Source: Comamonadaceae bacterium (GTDB taxonomy: Bacteria; Pseudomonadota; Gammaproteobacteria; Burkholderiales; Burkholderiaceae_C). From it: a stretch of DNA of 64,000 nt. Positions within the stretch are counted from its first letter, which is position 1, and each line of letters starts with the position of its first letter. This document shows positions 28,667 through 36,489 of the stretch, in pieces. The position numbers and the translations under genes are program-made. Where the stretch lies: contig JAIYAR010000013.1 in the NCBI GenBank assembly GCA_027488985.1, positions 407,190-471,189 of the forward strand, in the 5' to 3' direction. The notes below the pieces were generated by a model, which worked only from the letters and a program-made list of their open reading frames with translations, did no database searches and was not told the DNA's origin.

Positions 28667-28975
28667 ATGCATCCCGCTATTGCTCAACACCGAACCGGCA
28701 TCTCCGCCATTTGCCAGCGCTATCAGATTCAGCGCCTGGAGGTGTTTGGCTCGGCAGCGCGTGAAGTGGACTTTGACCCCTCAAGCAGCGACGCAGACTT
28801 TTTGGTGGAATTCGCACCGGGTGTGCAGCCAGGGCTTCGGGCGCTTTACGGTGCTAAGGCAGATCTGGAAGCTTTGCTGGGGCGCGGGGTGGACTTGGTA
28901 GAACCTAGCGCCATCCGCAACCCCTACGTGCTGGCCAGCATCAACGGAAATCGCGAAGCTATTTATGCAGCGTGA
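28667..28975 (+). CDS. MNT-type nucleotidyltransferase (MntA-like antitoxin)
   Basis: A 102-residue minimal nucleotidyltransferase. EVFGSAAREVDFDPSSSDADFLVEF gives the G-S and D-x-D of the catalytic site and a third acidic residue follows in GVDLVEPSAI. Proteins of this size form HEPN-MNT toxin-antitoxin pairs in which the MNT protein AMPylates the HEPN RNase. The start ATG 28667 is taken because it begins the domain; the frame is open upstream. The partner reading frame that overlaps its end is only 32 codons long (next entry). Confidence 0.85.
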   Translation: MHPAIAQHRTGISAICQRYQIQRLEVFGSAAREVDFDPSSSDADFLVEFAPGVQPGLRALYGAKADLEALLGRGVDLVEPSAIRNPYVLASINGNREAIYAA

Positions 28976-29063
28976 CCCGCGCGCCCTCTGGTCGGATGTG
29001 GACGAGGCAGCCCGTCCCCCGCTGCTTGCGTCAGTACAAAGCCTGCTGGACGAACTCAAGTAG
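28965..29063 (+). pseudogene. Truncated HEPN (HepT-like) toxin remnant
   Basis: An ATG overlapping the end of the MNT gene opens a 32-residue frame, MQRDPRALWSDVDEAA and onward, ending at TAG 29061-29063. The RDPR-x6-D-x2-EA pattern is what HepT toxins have at their N-terminus, but the rest, including the R-x4-6-H active site, is missing. A dispersed repeat begins 6 bp after the stop. Confidence 0.55.
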
Positions 29064-29068
29064 CTTGC

Positions 29069-29126
29069 GCTACGCTTTTAGTAGCTACTAGCGCAGCCTC
29101 CACGGGCGCTAGCCCTGCTTTTTTTC
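29069..29126 (+). repeat. Dispersed 55-bp element
   Basis: GCTACGCTTTTAGTAGCTAC, TAGCGCAGCCTCCACGGGCG, CTAGCCCTGC then a T run that may let it act as a weak terminator. Confidence 0.8.
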
Positions 29127-29144
29127 CACAACGAACAGCAAGCC

Positions 29145-29429
29145 ATGGCTCTTTTTCCCAAGTTCATCCACCTGCCTGATGGCCCTGTGACCGGCCCTTT
29201 GCAGCTGCTGCCCGTCAACGCCGAGGTACTGGCCGTGCACACGGCCGATGGCGCGCATGTGGGGTCGCTCAAGAAGATTGGCGCGGTCTGGAAGTTCAAG
29301 GCCATGGGCTACGACGCAACTGGAGGCCTGGAGCCCGGTGGTGGCCCGCTCACTGATCAGCACAACATGCAGTTCACCGCGCCCGATGCCGCCGAGGTGA
29401 GCGCGCGACTACTTGCTGCGGGTTCATAG
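29145..29429 (+). CDS. Small hypothetical protein
   Basis: A 94-residue frame beginning MALFPKFIHLPDGPVTGPLQ. It is rich in Gly and Ala, ends SARLLAAGS and has VWKFKAMGYDATGGLEPGGG in the middle. No signal peptide, membrane segment or known motif. Its GC and codon pattern resemble the host core, so it is probably a real gene. Function unknown. Confidence 0.6.
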   Translation: MALFPKFIHLPDGPVTGPLQLLPVNAEVLAVHTADGAHVGSLKKIGAVWKFKAMGYDATGGLEPGGGPLTDQHNMQFTAPDAAEVSARLLAAGS

Positions 29430-29479
29430 CCCCCGCTCGTAAAATAGCGCGCTTTGTCGTCACGGAACCGGAACACCCC

Positions 29480-30121
29480 ATGCCTAAAACCAATAACAAA
29501 CCTTTCGTGATCGGCGTAGCCGGGGGCAGTGGCAGTGGCAAGTCCACCGTCACGCGCCAGGTGCTGGCGTCTATCGGCCCTGAGATGGCCTCTGTGGTGT
29601 ACCAGGACGACTACTACTGCGACCAGACACACCTCTCGCCCGAGGAGCGCGTCAAAACCAATTACGACCACCCCGACGCTTTCGACTGGCCCCTGATGGT
29701 GCAACACATGCAGGCCCTGCGCCGCGGCGAAGCCATCGACATGCCCACCTACGATTTCGTGAAGCACAACCGCGCACCCACCACCGTGGTGGTGAACCCG
29801 GCGCCGGTGATCGTGATTGAAGGCCTGTTTGCGCTGTTTGACCCCGACCTGCGCAAGATGATGTCGCTGAAGATTTTTGTGGATACGGCGGCCGACGTGC
29901 GCTTTATCCGCCGCCTGCAGCGCGACATTACCGAGCGCGGCCGCAGCACCGAGAGCGTGATTGCCCAGTACCTGGAAACCGTGCGCCCCATGCACAAGCA
30001 GTTCATCGAGCCCACCAAGCGGCACGCCCACGTCATCCTGCCCCACGGCGCCAACGACCCTGCGGTGGACATCATCACCACCAAGGTGAAGACGCTGATT
30101 CAGGACCTGGAGCGCGGCTGA
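29480..30121 (+). CDS. Uridine kinase / phosphoribulokinase family
   Basis: A 213-residue P-loop kinase with Walker A GGSGSGKST at 15-23, the substrate-binding stretch YQDDYYCDQ and YDHPDAFDWPLM, PTYDFVKH, the lid DTAADVRFIRRLQRDITERGR and the helix YLETVRPMHKQFIEPTKRHA. This is the uridine kinase (Udk) arrangement, phosphorylating uridine or cytidine in pyrimidine salvage. Length is normal. Confidence 0.9.
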   Translation: MPKTNNKPFVIGVAGGSGSGKSTVTRQVLASIGPEMASVVYQDDYYCDQTHLSPEERVKTNYDHPDAFDWPLMVQHMQALRRGEAIDMPTYDFVKHNRAPTTVVVNPAPVIVIEGLFALFDPDLRKMMSLKIFVDTAADVRFIRRLQRDITERGRSTESVIAQYLETVRPMHKQFIEPTKRHAHVILPHGANDPAVDIITTKVKTLIQDLERG

Positions 30122-30131
30122 GGCGCCACCC

Positions 30132-31247
30132 ATGGCTGAGCCGCTAGTTGCCCAATATGGCCCCGATGTGCCGCAAGCCATTGCGCGCATGGTGTCGGCG
30201 GTGCACTCGCAGTTTGATGCTGATGCCTTTTTGCATGATGCGCTGAGCGGGTACGAGGCACTGGCCCTGATGCCGCGTGGCAAGCACATTGCCAGAGCGC
30301 TGCAGCGGCACTTGCCGCAGGACTATGCCCAGGCGCTGCCGATTTTGCTGGCATCTGCTGAGCAGCCGCACGGGCGCAACCCGGACCTTTCGCTGGCTTC
30401 GTTTTTGTACTTGCCCCACACCGCGTTTGTGGCGGAATTCGGGCTGGGGCATTTTGAGTTGTCGATGCAGGCGCAGCATGCGCTCACACAGCGCTTTACG
30501 GCAGAGTTCAGCATCCGCCCCTACTTGCAACACCACCAAGAGGCCACACTGGAGCGGCTGATGGAATGGACGCGCGACCCCTCCGAGCATGTGCGCCGCT
30601 TGGTGTCAGAGGGCACACGCCCGCGGCTGCCCTGGGCCTCACGCCTACCCGCCTTCCAGCGCGACCCTGCACCGGTGCTGGCCTTGCTGGAGCAGTTGAA
30701 GGACGACCCTGCCCTTTACGTGCGGCGCTCCGTGGCCAACAACCTCAATGACATTGGCAAAGACCACCCCGCAGTGCTGGCCGATACGGCCCGCGCTTGG
30801 CTGCAAGGCGCCACACCCGAGCGGAGCTGGACCGTGCAGCACGCGCTGCGATCAGCAGTCAAGCGCGGCGAGGCCGGTGCCTTGGCGGTACTGGGTTTTG
30901 GTGAGACGGCCAACGTAGTGATTAGCCAGCCCGCCATCACGCCGGCGCAGGCAGTGATGGGCGGTTCGCTGAACGTGAGCTTTGATGTGAACAACACCAC
31001 CGCATTGCCACAACAGGTGCTGGTGGACTTTGCGGTGCACTACGTCAAGGCCAATGGCCAGGCGCGCGCCAAAGTGTTCAAGCTCAAAACGCTGGACCTG
31101 GCCCCGCATGAGACGCAAAGGGTGGGCAAGAAAGTATCGCTGGCCGATATGACCACCCGCAAACACTACCCCGGCCACCACCGGGTAGACGCCATCCTCA
31201 ACGGCCGCTCCCAGCCGCTGGGCGCATTTGAGCTAACCAAAGGCTGA
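30132..31247 (+). CDS. DNA alkylation repair (AlkD-like) HEAT-repeat protein
   Basis: A 371-residue helical repeat protein. The region 1-250 carries HEAT-like repeats with VRRLVSEGTRPRLPW, YVRRSVANNLNDIGKDHP and SWTVQHALRSAVKRGE, which characterise the long AlkD-like proteins; the C-terminal 110 residues form an Ig-like beta domain (VMGGSLNVSFDVNNTTALPQ and onward). AlkD enzymes remove alkylated bases; activity of this longer subgroup is less certain. It starts 11 bp after the kinase gene. Confidence 0.85.
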   Translation: MAEPLVAQYGPDVPQAIARMVSAVHSQFDADAFLHDALSGYEALALMPRGKHIARALQRHLPQDYAQALPILLASAEQPHGRNPDLSLASFLYLPHTAFVAEFGLGHFELSMQAQHALTQRFTAEFSIRPYLQHHQEATLERLMEWTRDPSEHVRRLVSEGTRPRLPWASRLPAFQRDPAPVLALLEQLKDDPALYVRRSVANNLNDIGKDHPAVLADTARAWLQGATPERSWTVQHALRSAVKRGEAGALAVLGFGETANVVISQPAITPAQAVMGGSLNVSFDVNNTTALPQQVLVDFAVHYVKANGQARAKVFKLKTLDLAPHETQRVGKKVSLADMTTRKHYPGHHRVDAILNGRSQPLGAFELTKG

Positions 31248-31253
31248 ATCAAC

Positions 31254-32036
31254 TTGACCGCCAAACGCGTGCGCGCGCCTTCCCCCCTTCCCTGGCATTG
31301 GGTGTGGGCCTCGCTGGCGTTGCTCTGCGCAGCCTGGGGTGCCTGGACGCTGTGGGGCCCCATGCCTCTGGCAAAACCGTTGCCCACCACCGGGGGCAAC
31401 TCGGGCGAGGTAATCCTCTTGCAAGAGATAGCAAACGCTACTGCATTGCAGCCGCTGCAACACCGCCAAGCTCAGTTGGTGGGGCGCCTGCAAGGCGAGC
31501 ACACCGTGATGCTCAAAGGCCGCAATATGGCGGGGCAAAGCGGTGCCTACGTCGTTGCGCCCCTGGTAGAACGCAACAACACCGGTTTGGCCATCCTGGT
31601 GTTGCGTGGTTGGGTGCCGGACAGCTCCATGAAGATGGCGCAGATGATTCAGCGCTCCACTGCCCGACACGATGTGGTGATTCACGGGCGCTTGGCCTTG
31701 CCCACCTTGGGTAACGCTGAAGACGCTGCCGCAGAGCGGGGCCTGCTGCGCAAGAACCTGGACTTGACTGCGTTCTCCAAAGAGACGGGGACTTCTATGC
31801 TGCCGTTGGTCATCCTGGAAGAACCCGAAACCACCACTTCCGACAAAGACATACGTGGGGACCTTTTCCAACGCCGCTGGCCGGAGCTGTACCCGCAAGA
31901 CAAGTACCACCGTACCTTAGGCCGCACCGCACTGGGCGCAGCCATAGTGTTTGCTGCTGCGGCAGTGTGGGCTTGGCGCCGACACCTAGTCGCCGCACAA
32001 GCGCCCGCTGAACCCGAGTGGGAAACCACCCGATAG
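31254..32036 (+). CDS. SURF1-like protein
   Basis: A 260-residue protein with a membrane helix at each end (HWVWASLALLCAAWGAWTLW and TALGAAIVFAAAAVWAWR) and a periplasmic middle with QLVGRLQGEHTVMLKGRN, GAYVVAPLV and ILVLRGWVP. This is the layout of SURF1, an assembly factor of cytochrome c oxidase. The central part is diverged from typical members, and no oxidase genes are adjacent. The start is unsure: TTG at 31254 is the first in frame and lacks a clear ribosome site; GTG at 31269 is possible. Confidence 0.7.
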   Translation: MTAKRVRAPSPLPWHWVWASLALLCAAWGAWTLWGPMPLAKPLPTTGGNSGEVILLQEIANATALQPLQHRQAQLVGRLQGEHTVMLKGRNMAGQSGAYVVAPLVERNNTGLAILVLRGWVPDSSMKMAQMIQRSTARHDVVIHGRLALPTLGNAEDAAAERGLLRKNLDLTAFSKETGTSMLPLVILEEPETTTSDKDIRGDLFQRRWPELYPQDKYHRTLGRTALGAAIVFAAAAVWAWRRHLVAAQAPAEPEWETTR

Positions 32037-32067
32037 CAAGCAAGTGGGGCAAGCGACCCCGGCTGCT

Positions 32068-33006
32068 TCAGGGTGAGGCGGTGATCACAAAGTCCAAAGC
32101 CGCACACACCGCTGCTACCTGCGCGACATTGCATTGTTCGGGGTTGGCGCGGGGGCTGTCGGGGTAAACCTCGGTGATGCTGGTGTACCGCGCGCCGGTG
32201 ATGCCAGTGCACAGGCCCCAGCTTCTTACGTCATAGGCGATCACACCGGGCGCCTCTAGCGGAGTGCCGATCAAGCCGCCTTGCGCATCGGCAGGCGCAA
32301 TGTGCGTGACACGCTCCACTGCCTGCAGGATGGCCTGCTGGAATGCAGGCTGGGGATTGGCTGTGTCATCCACCAGATAGAAGCCATCTGGAATAACACC
32401 GGGTTCAAAGGCTTTGCCATCGCGCGCGGCCACGGCGGGGCGGTATTCGCTCTCGTCGGTGTCGGTGGTTTCGTGTAGGTCGATATGGGCAGCAAACTTG
32501 CCCAGCAGGGGTGCCACCAGACGAATGAGGGCCGCGCTCTCTTGCGCGGGGCAGTCGGCGCGGAAGCTGCGGTTGGGGTCCAACGCGTCAAAGTTCCAGC
32601 GCTGAATGCGCTCGTAGGCCCAGGGGCTCACACAAGGCGCCAACAGCAGATTCACGCGGCCGGCGTAGGCGGAGGCATGCTTCGCGGCAAAGCGCAATGC
32701 GCCATGCACGCCACTGGTCTCGTACCCGTGCACTCCGCCGGTGAGCAGCACCGTGGGCAAAGCACTGCTCCAACTGCGGCTGCGCAGCGCCATGAGCGGG
32801 AAGCGCTCTTCGCTTTGTGCGGCATCGACATAGATCACTTCGCCATAGCTTTCCACCTCCCACTGCGCGCGCAGCTGCTCCATTGCAGAGAGCACATCGT
32901 CGGCATAGCTGCGCTGGCGCACCTGGCGGGCGCGCCACTGCTGAACTTCGGCCGGGCCCCAAGCTTGGCCGGGGGTGCCAAGTGGATAGAAACGAGGGAT
33001 GGTCAT
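32068..33006 (-). CDS. M14 family zinc carboxypeptidase-like protein
   Basis: A 312-residue protein with zinc-binding H93-x2-E96 in LLTGGVHGYETSG and a third His (H174 or H178) in HIDLHETTDTDE, plus ALDPNRSF. These are M14 peptidase features. No signal peptide is seen, so it appears cytosolic; it resembles succinylglutamate desuccinylase/aspartoacylase-like and other small M14 members. Substrate unknown. Confidence 0.85.
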   Translation of the reverse strand: MTIPRFYPLGTPGQAWGPAEVQQWRARQVRQRSYADDVLSAMEQLRAQWEVESYGEVIYVDAAQSEERFPLMALRSRSWSSALPTVLLTGGVHGYETSGVHGALRFAAKHASAYAGRVNLLLAPCVSPWAYERIQRWNFDALDPNRSFRADCPAQESAALIRLVAPLLGKFAAHIDLHETTDTDESEYRPAVAARDGKAFEPGVIPDGFYLVDDTANPQPAFQQAILQAVERVTHIAPADAQGGLIGTPLEAPGVIAYDVRSWGLCTGITGARYTSITEVYPDSPRANPEQCNVAQVAAVCAALDFVITASP

Positions 33007-33034
33007 GAATGCGGCTTCTTGGTCTGATCTTTTT

Positions 33035-33089
33035 GCTACGATTTTAGTAGCTGCTCGCGCTCATTATTCGGGCGCCAGAGGGATTTTTT
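33035..33089 (+). repeat. Dispersed 55-bp element
   Basis: GCTACGATTTTAGTAGCTGC, TCGCGCTCATTATTCGGGCG, CCAGAGGGATTTTT. It lies in the divergent gap between the M14 peptidase gene and the GST gene. Confidence 0.85.
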
Positions 33090-33187
33090 ATGCTTGGTCT
33101 ATGCGCAGAGGCCCGCCTGCATAGAATGCCCTACGCCCTGCACACCCGACGTGCGGACCTGAATCACCAGCTTACAAGGAAGACACC

Positions 33188-33811
33188 ATGCCCCAATTGA
33201 AACTCAGCTACTTCGACATGCACGGCGGCCGCGCTGAACCTGTGCGCCTGGCCCTGCACCTGGGCGGTGTGGCGTTTGATGACCACCGCTTCAGCTTCCC
33301 GGAGTTCGCGGAAGTCCGCAAGTCCACCCCCTTCGGCCAAGTACCCACTCTGGATGTGGATGGCACCCGCTTTACCCAGAGCGATGCCATCTTGCGCTTT
33401 GCGGGCAAGCTGGCCGGCCTGTACCCCACCGACGCGCTGCAAGCCCTGTACTGCGACGAGGTGACCTATGTGGTGGAAGAAGCCGGCGTCAAGATGGGCC
33501 CTACTTTCCGCATGAGCGGCGAAGAGCAAAAGGCCGTGCGTTTGGCGCTGGTAAGCGGCTCCATGCCCGTGTATTTGGGCTGGCTGCAGCAGCGCTTGCA
33601 AGCACAAGGCGGCGAGTTTTTTGCCGACGGCCGACTCACCGTGGCAGACCTGAAAGTATTTGTCGATGTGCGTGCCCTGAACTCCGGCCGCTTCGACCAT
33701 GTGCCGACCGACCTGGTAGAGCGCGTGGCCCCTGCGCTGAACGCGCACATGCAGCGCATCTCCGAGACACCCGCTATCAAGGCCTACTACGCAAAGTTCG
33801 CAGCCAAGTAA
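33188..33811 (+). CDS. Glutathione S-transferase family protein
   Basis: A 207-residue protein with an N-terminal thioredoxin-like domain (LSYFDMHGGRAEPVRLALHL, then FGQVPTLDVDG and the glutathione-binding QSDAILRF) and a C-terminal helical domain with the DLKVFVDVRALNSG motif. This is the sigma/prostaglandin-synthase-like type, where a Tyr near residue 8 activates glutathione. AAGGAAG precedes the ATG. The next gene follows after 8 bp. Confidence 0.9.
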   Translation: MPQLKLSYFDMHGGRAEPVRLALHLGGVAFDDHRFSFPEFAEVRKSTPFGQVPTLDVDGTRFTQSDAILRFAGKLAGLYPTDALQALYCDEVTYVVEEAGVKMGPTFRMSGEEQKAVRLALVSGSMPVYLGWLQQRLQAQGGEFFADGRLTVADLKVFVDVRALNSGRFDHVPTDLVERVAPALNAHMQRISETPAIKAYYAKFAAK

Positions 33812-33819
33812 GCAAGCGC

Positions 33820-34380
33820 ATGGAGTTGATGGAGCGGCTCATGCCGCAGTACCAGTTCAGCGAAAAGCACCAGTTGCTGACGCCGGCCCAGCCCGGCGCC
33901 TTGCTGGACGCGGTGCTGCAGCCGGGCGTAAGCGAAGACCCTTGGGCACGCCGCTTCATCCAGCTGCGTGAGTTGCCGGACCGGCTGCGGGGTGCCCTGG
34001 GTGGCCGCAGCCGCCTGGCGACCCAAGCGCCCTTTGGCATCGACAATTTCACCCTGCTCGGCCGTGATGGCGATCGTGAAATCGCGCTCGGGCTGGTAGG
34101 CAAGTTCTGGCAAGCGGACTACGGCCAGGTGCGCATGGCCGGCCCGGACCAGTTTGACAATTTCAACCAAGCGGGCTTTGCCAAGCTGGTGCTCAACTTC
34201 AGCACTCGCCCCGCCGCAGAGGGTGGCACCTGGTTGCACACCGAGACGCGGGTGTTTTGCAACGACAGCGCTTCGTTGCGGCGCTTCACGCCCTATTGGT
34301 GGCTGATACGTCCGGTGAGCGGGCTGATCCGGCAGCGGCTGCTGGCACGCGTGCGCAATGCGGCGCTGGCTGCGGATTAA
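33820..34380 (+). CDS. Hypothetical protein, SRPBCC-like
   Basis: A 186-residue protein with FTLLGRDGDREIALGLVGKFWQ, then GTWLHTETRVFCNDSASLRRF and the C-terminal YWWLIRPVSGLIRQRLLARV. The alternation of strands ending in a long C-terminal helix fits a START/SRPBCC-like hydrophobic-pocket fold, by inspection only. It follows the GST gene by 8 bp and may be co-expressed. Function unknown. Confidence 0.65.
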   Translation: MELMERLMPQYQFSEKHQLLTPAQPGALLDAVLQPGVSEDPWARRFIQLRELPDRLRGALGGRSRLATQAPFGIDNFTLLGRDGDREIALGLVGKFWQADYGQVRMAGPDQFDNFNQAGFAKLVLNFSTRPAAEGGTWLHTETRVFCNDSASLRRFTPYWWLIRPVSGLIRQRLLARVRNAALAAD

Positions 34381-34467
34381 CCTAAATCCGAGTAACCCCA
34401 CCGCATCGGGCTTATTGGCCCGGTGCCACACTCGCGCCCCTTGTTGTTACGTTTACAGGTTTTGAAC

Positions 34468-35523
34468 ATGCTTTTCACCCCCCTCCAAGTCGGCGCGCTG
34501 ACTCTGCCCAACCGTTTCGTCCTCGCGCCACTGACCCGCACCCGCGCGGGCATGGAGCACCTGCCCAATGACTTGATGGCTGAGTACTACGCCCAGCGCG
34601 CGAGCGGCGGCCTGCTGATCACCGAGTGCACCATGGTGACTGAGGGCACCTCTGCCTTCGTGGCCGAGCCCGGTGTGTATTCCGCAGAACAAATCGCCGG
34701 CTGGAAGAAAACCACCGACGCGGTGCACGCCAAGGGCGGCCGCATCTTCATGCAAATCTGGCACGCAGGTCGCGCGGCCCACCCCGACATCAATGGCGGT
34801 GCGCGCACCGTGTCCAGCAGCGCATTGGCCATTGAGGGCGAGATCCACACCCCTGCCGGCAAAGTGCCCCACGCGCTGCCCCACGCACTGACAGTGGAAG
34901 AGATCAAGGACATCGTGGCAGCCTTTGCCCAAGGCGCCAAAAACGCGATCGCCGCAGGCTTTGACGGCGTGGAAGTGCACGGCGCCAATGGCTATTTGAT
35001 TGACCAGTTCCTGCGTGACGGCTGCAACCAGCGCACCGATGCCTATGGCGGCTCATTGGAAAACCGCGCGCGCTTCTTGTTTGAGGTGCTGACGGCAGTG
35101 AGCGAAGCCATCGGCTCCGACCGCGTCGGTCTGCGCCTGTCGCCGCTGAACAGTTACAACAGCATGATTGACAGCGACCCGGTAGGCCTGACCGCCTACC
35201 TGGCCGAAAAGCTCAACAGCTTCAAGCTGGCTTACCTGCACATGATGCGAGCGGATTTCTTCGGTGTGCAAAAGGCCGACGTGATGTCAGTGGCGCGTGA
35301 GAATTACAAGGGTGTGCTGATCGGCAACATGGGCTACAGCGCCGAAGAGGCAGAGCAAGCGATCAAAGACGGAAAACTGGATGCTGTGGCGTTCGGCAAC
35401 GCATACATTGCCAACCCGGATCTGCCGGAACGCGTGAAGGCCGGTGCGGCGTTGAACACGCCAGACAGCAGCACCTACTACACACCGGGTGCACAGGGCT
35501 ACACCGACTACCCGACGATGTAA
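34468..35523 (+). CDS. Old Yellow Enzyme family ene-reductase
   Basis: A 351-residue FMN enzyme. It begins MLFTPLQVGALTLPNRFVLAPLTRTRA, and has QIWHAGR, the substrate-binding VEVHGANGYLIDQFLRDGCN (His-x2-Asn pair), DAYGGSLENRARFL and the FMN phosphate site LIGNMGY near the end. Members reduce activated C=C bonds or nitro groups using NADPH (NemA/alkene reductase group). ATG 34468 fits the family N-terminus; the frame is open upstream. Confidence 0.95.
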   Translation: MLFTPLQVGALTLPNRFVLAPLTRTRAGMEHLPNDLMAEYYAQRASGGLLITECTMVTEGTSAFVAEPGVYSAEQIAGWKKTTDAVHAKGGRIFMQIWHAGRAAHPDINGGARTVSSSALAIEGEIHTPAGKVPHALPHALTVEEIKDIVAAFAQGAKNAIAAGFDGVEVHGANGYLIDQFLRDGCNQRTDAYGGSLENRARFLFEVLTAVSEAIGSDRVGLRLSPLNSYNSMIDSDPVGLTAYLAEKLNSFKLAYLHMMRADFFGVQKADVMSVARENYKGVLIGNMGYSAEEAEQAIKDGKLDAVAFGNAYIANPDLPERVKAGAALNTPDSSTYYTPGAQGYTDYPTM

Positions 35524-35533
35524 TCGTCAGGCT

Positions 35534-35567
35534 GGCACCACCCGGCCAGCACAGCCGGGGTGGTGCC
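35534..35567. terminator. Hairpin between convergent genes
   Basis: GGCACCACCC and GGGTGGTGCC form a perfect 10-bp stem, extended by an inner CGGC/GCCG pair. No T tract follows, so termination is plausible but unproven. Confidence 0.55.
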
Positions 35568-35580
35568 TGGGAGGGCCGGT

Positions 35581-35844
35581 TTACTTGCTCTCGTGGCGGT
35601 CTGCAGCTGCAAACAGTTCCAGCGCGAACGAAGGGTCAGTCTTCTGAATACTGGCCGCAAAAGTGCGCAGCTCTTCCGCTTCTGCAAAGCGGGTAGCGAC
35701 TTGGGACTGGCCAGTGCCAAAGGAAACTTGCCACAAGGCTACCGCCAGGTTTTTGCCCGCCACCCACAGCGCCTGCAAGGAAGCGCCCACGGTGGGTTGT
35801 GCGTTCTGGGGCAGAGAGATTGCGTTGAGTGTCGTGCTGGACAT
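35581..35844 (-). CDS. Small hypothetical protein, phasin-like size
   Basis: An 87-residue frame from ATG 35844 with AAGGAA 7 nt upstream. It begins MSSTTLNAISLPQNAQPTVG, continues with the helical SLQALWVAGKNLAVALWQVSF, and ends in an acidic helix. It has a well-formed promoter with two palindromic operator-like sites, so it is probably a regulated real gene. I do not recognise the family. Confidence 0.7.
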   Translation of the reverse strand: MSSTTLNAISLPQNAQPTVGASLQALWVAGKNLAVALWQVSFGTGQSQVATRFAEAEELRTFAASIQKTDPSFALELFAAADRHESK

Positions 35845-35883
35845 GGTGGGTTCCTTAAGTAAAAACAACTGATGTTGCACCGC

Positions 35884-35913
35884 AGTATAGGGTTAACCCT
35901 AGACTCATTGCAA
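35884..35913 (-). promoter_or_regulatory. Sigma-70-like promoter of the gene at 35844
   Basis: On the minus strand TTGCAA (35913-35908) and TATACT (35889-35884) are separated by 18 bp. The distance to the start codon is 39 bp. Confidence 0.6.
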
Positions 35914-35924
35914 GGGTTTACCCT
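35889..35924. promoter_or_regulatory. Paired palindromic operator-like sites
   Basis: AGGGTTAACCCT at 35889-35900 is a perfect 12-bp palindrome lying in the promoter spacer. AGGGTTTACCCT at 35913-35924 is the same site with one asymmetric base, just upstream of the -35 box. Their centres are 24 bp apart, so a dimeric regulator could bind both on similar faces of the helix. Confidence 0.6.
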
Positions 35925-36009
35925 AATCCCTGTCGTTTCTTAGGGAGTAAGGCCTAAGTCAGGCCCACAAGCGTCTTGAGAAACCCGCGTCCGCCGCCAG
36001 CTACCCGAC

Positions 36010-36453
36010 ATGACTGACGCACTCCACATCGTTTGCCCCCACTGCCACACCACCAACCGGGTGCTTGCCGACCAGCTCGGCAGTGCCCCCGACTGCGGCA
36101 GATGCAAAGGTGCCCTGTTCACCGGCAAGCCGCTGGACCTGACCACAGCCACCTTTGACAAGCACCTGAACCGCAGCCACATCCCGTTGTTGGTGGACTT
36201 TTGGGCCCCGTGGTGCGGCCCCTGCCGCTCCATGGCCCCGGCCTATGCAGCAGCCACGGCGCAGCTGGAGCCGCACATCCGAGTAGCCAAGGTAGACACG
36301 GAAGCTCAGCAGGCGCTGGGCTCGCGCTTCCAGATCCGCAGCATTCCGACGCTGGCTTTGTTTGCAGGCGGGCGCGAGATAGCCCGCCAGCCGGGCGCCA
36401 TGGGCCAAGCCGATATCCTGCGCTGGGTAAAGATGCACTTGCCGGTGAGATAG
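36010..36453 (+). CDS. trxC: Thioredoxin 2
   Basis: A 147-residue thioredoxin with the extra N-terminal zinc-binding module of TrxC (C9-x2-C12 and C29-x2-C32) and the active site W-C69-G-P-C72. It reduces protein disulfides in the cytosol with electrons from thioredoxin reductase and is often under OxyR control in proteobacteria. Length and domain order are typical. Confidence 0.95.
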   Translation: MTDALHIVCPHCHTTNRVLADQLGSAPDCGRCKGALFTGKPLDLTTATFDKHLNRSHIPLLVDFWAPWCGPCRSMAPAYAAATAQLEPHIRVAKVDTEAQQALGSRFQIRSIPTLALFAGGREIARQPGAMGQADILRWVKMHLPVR

Positions 36454-36489
36454 CACCCAAAGCAGCGGGGCCTGTGTATAGTGACTCGC

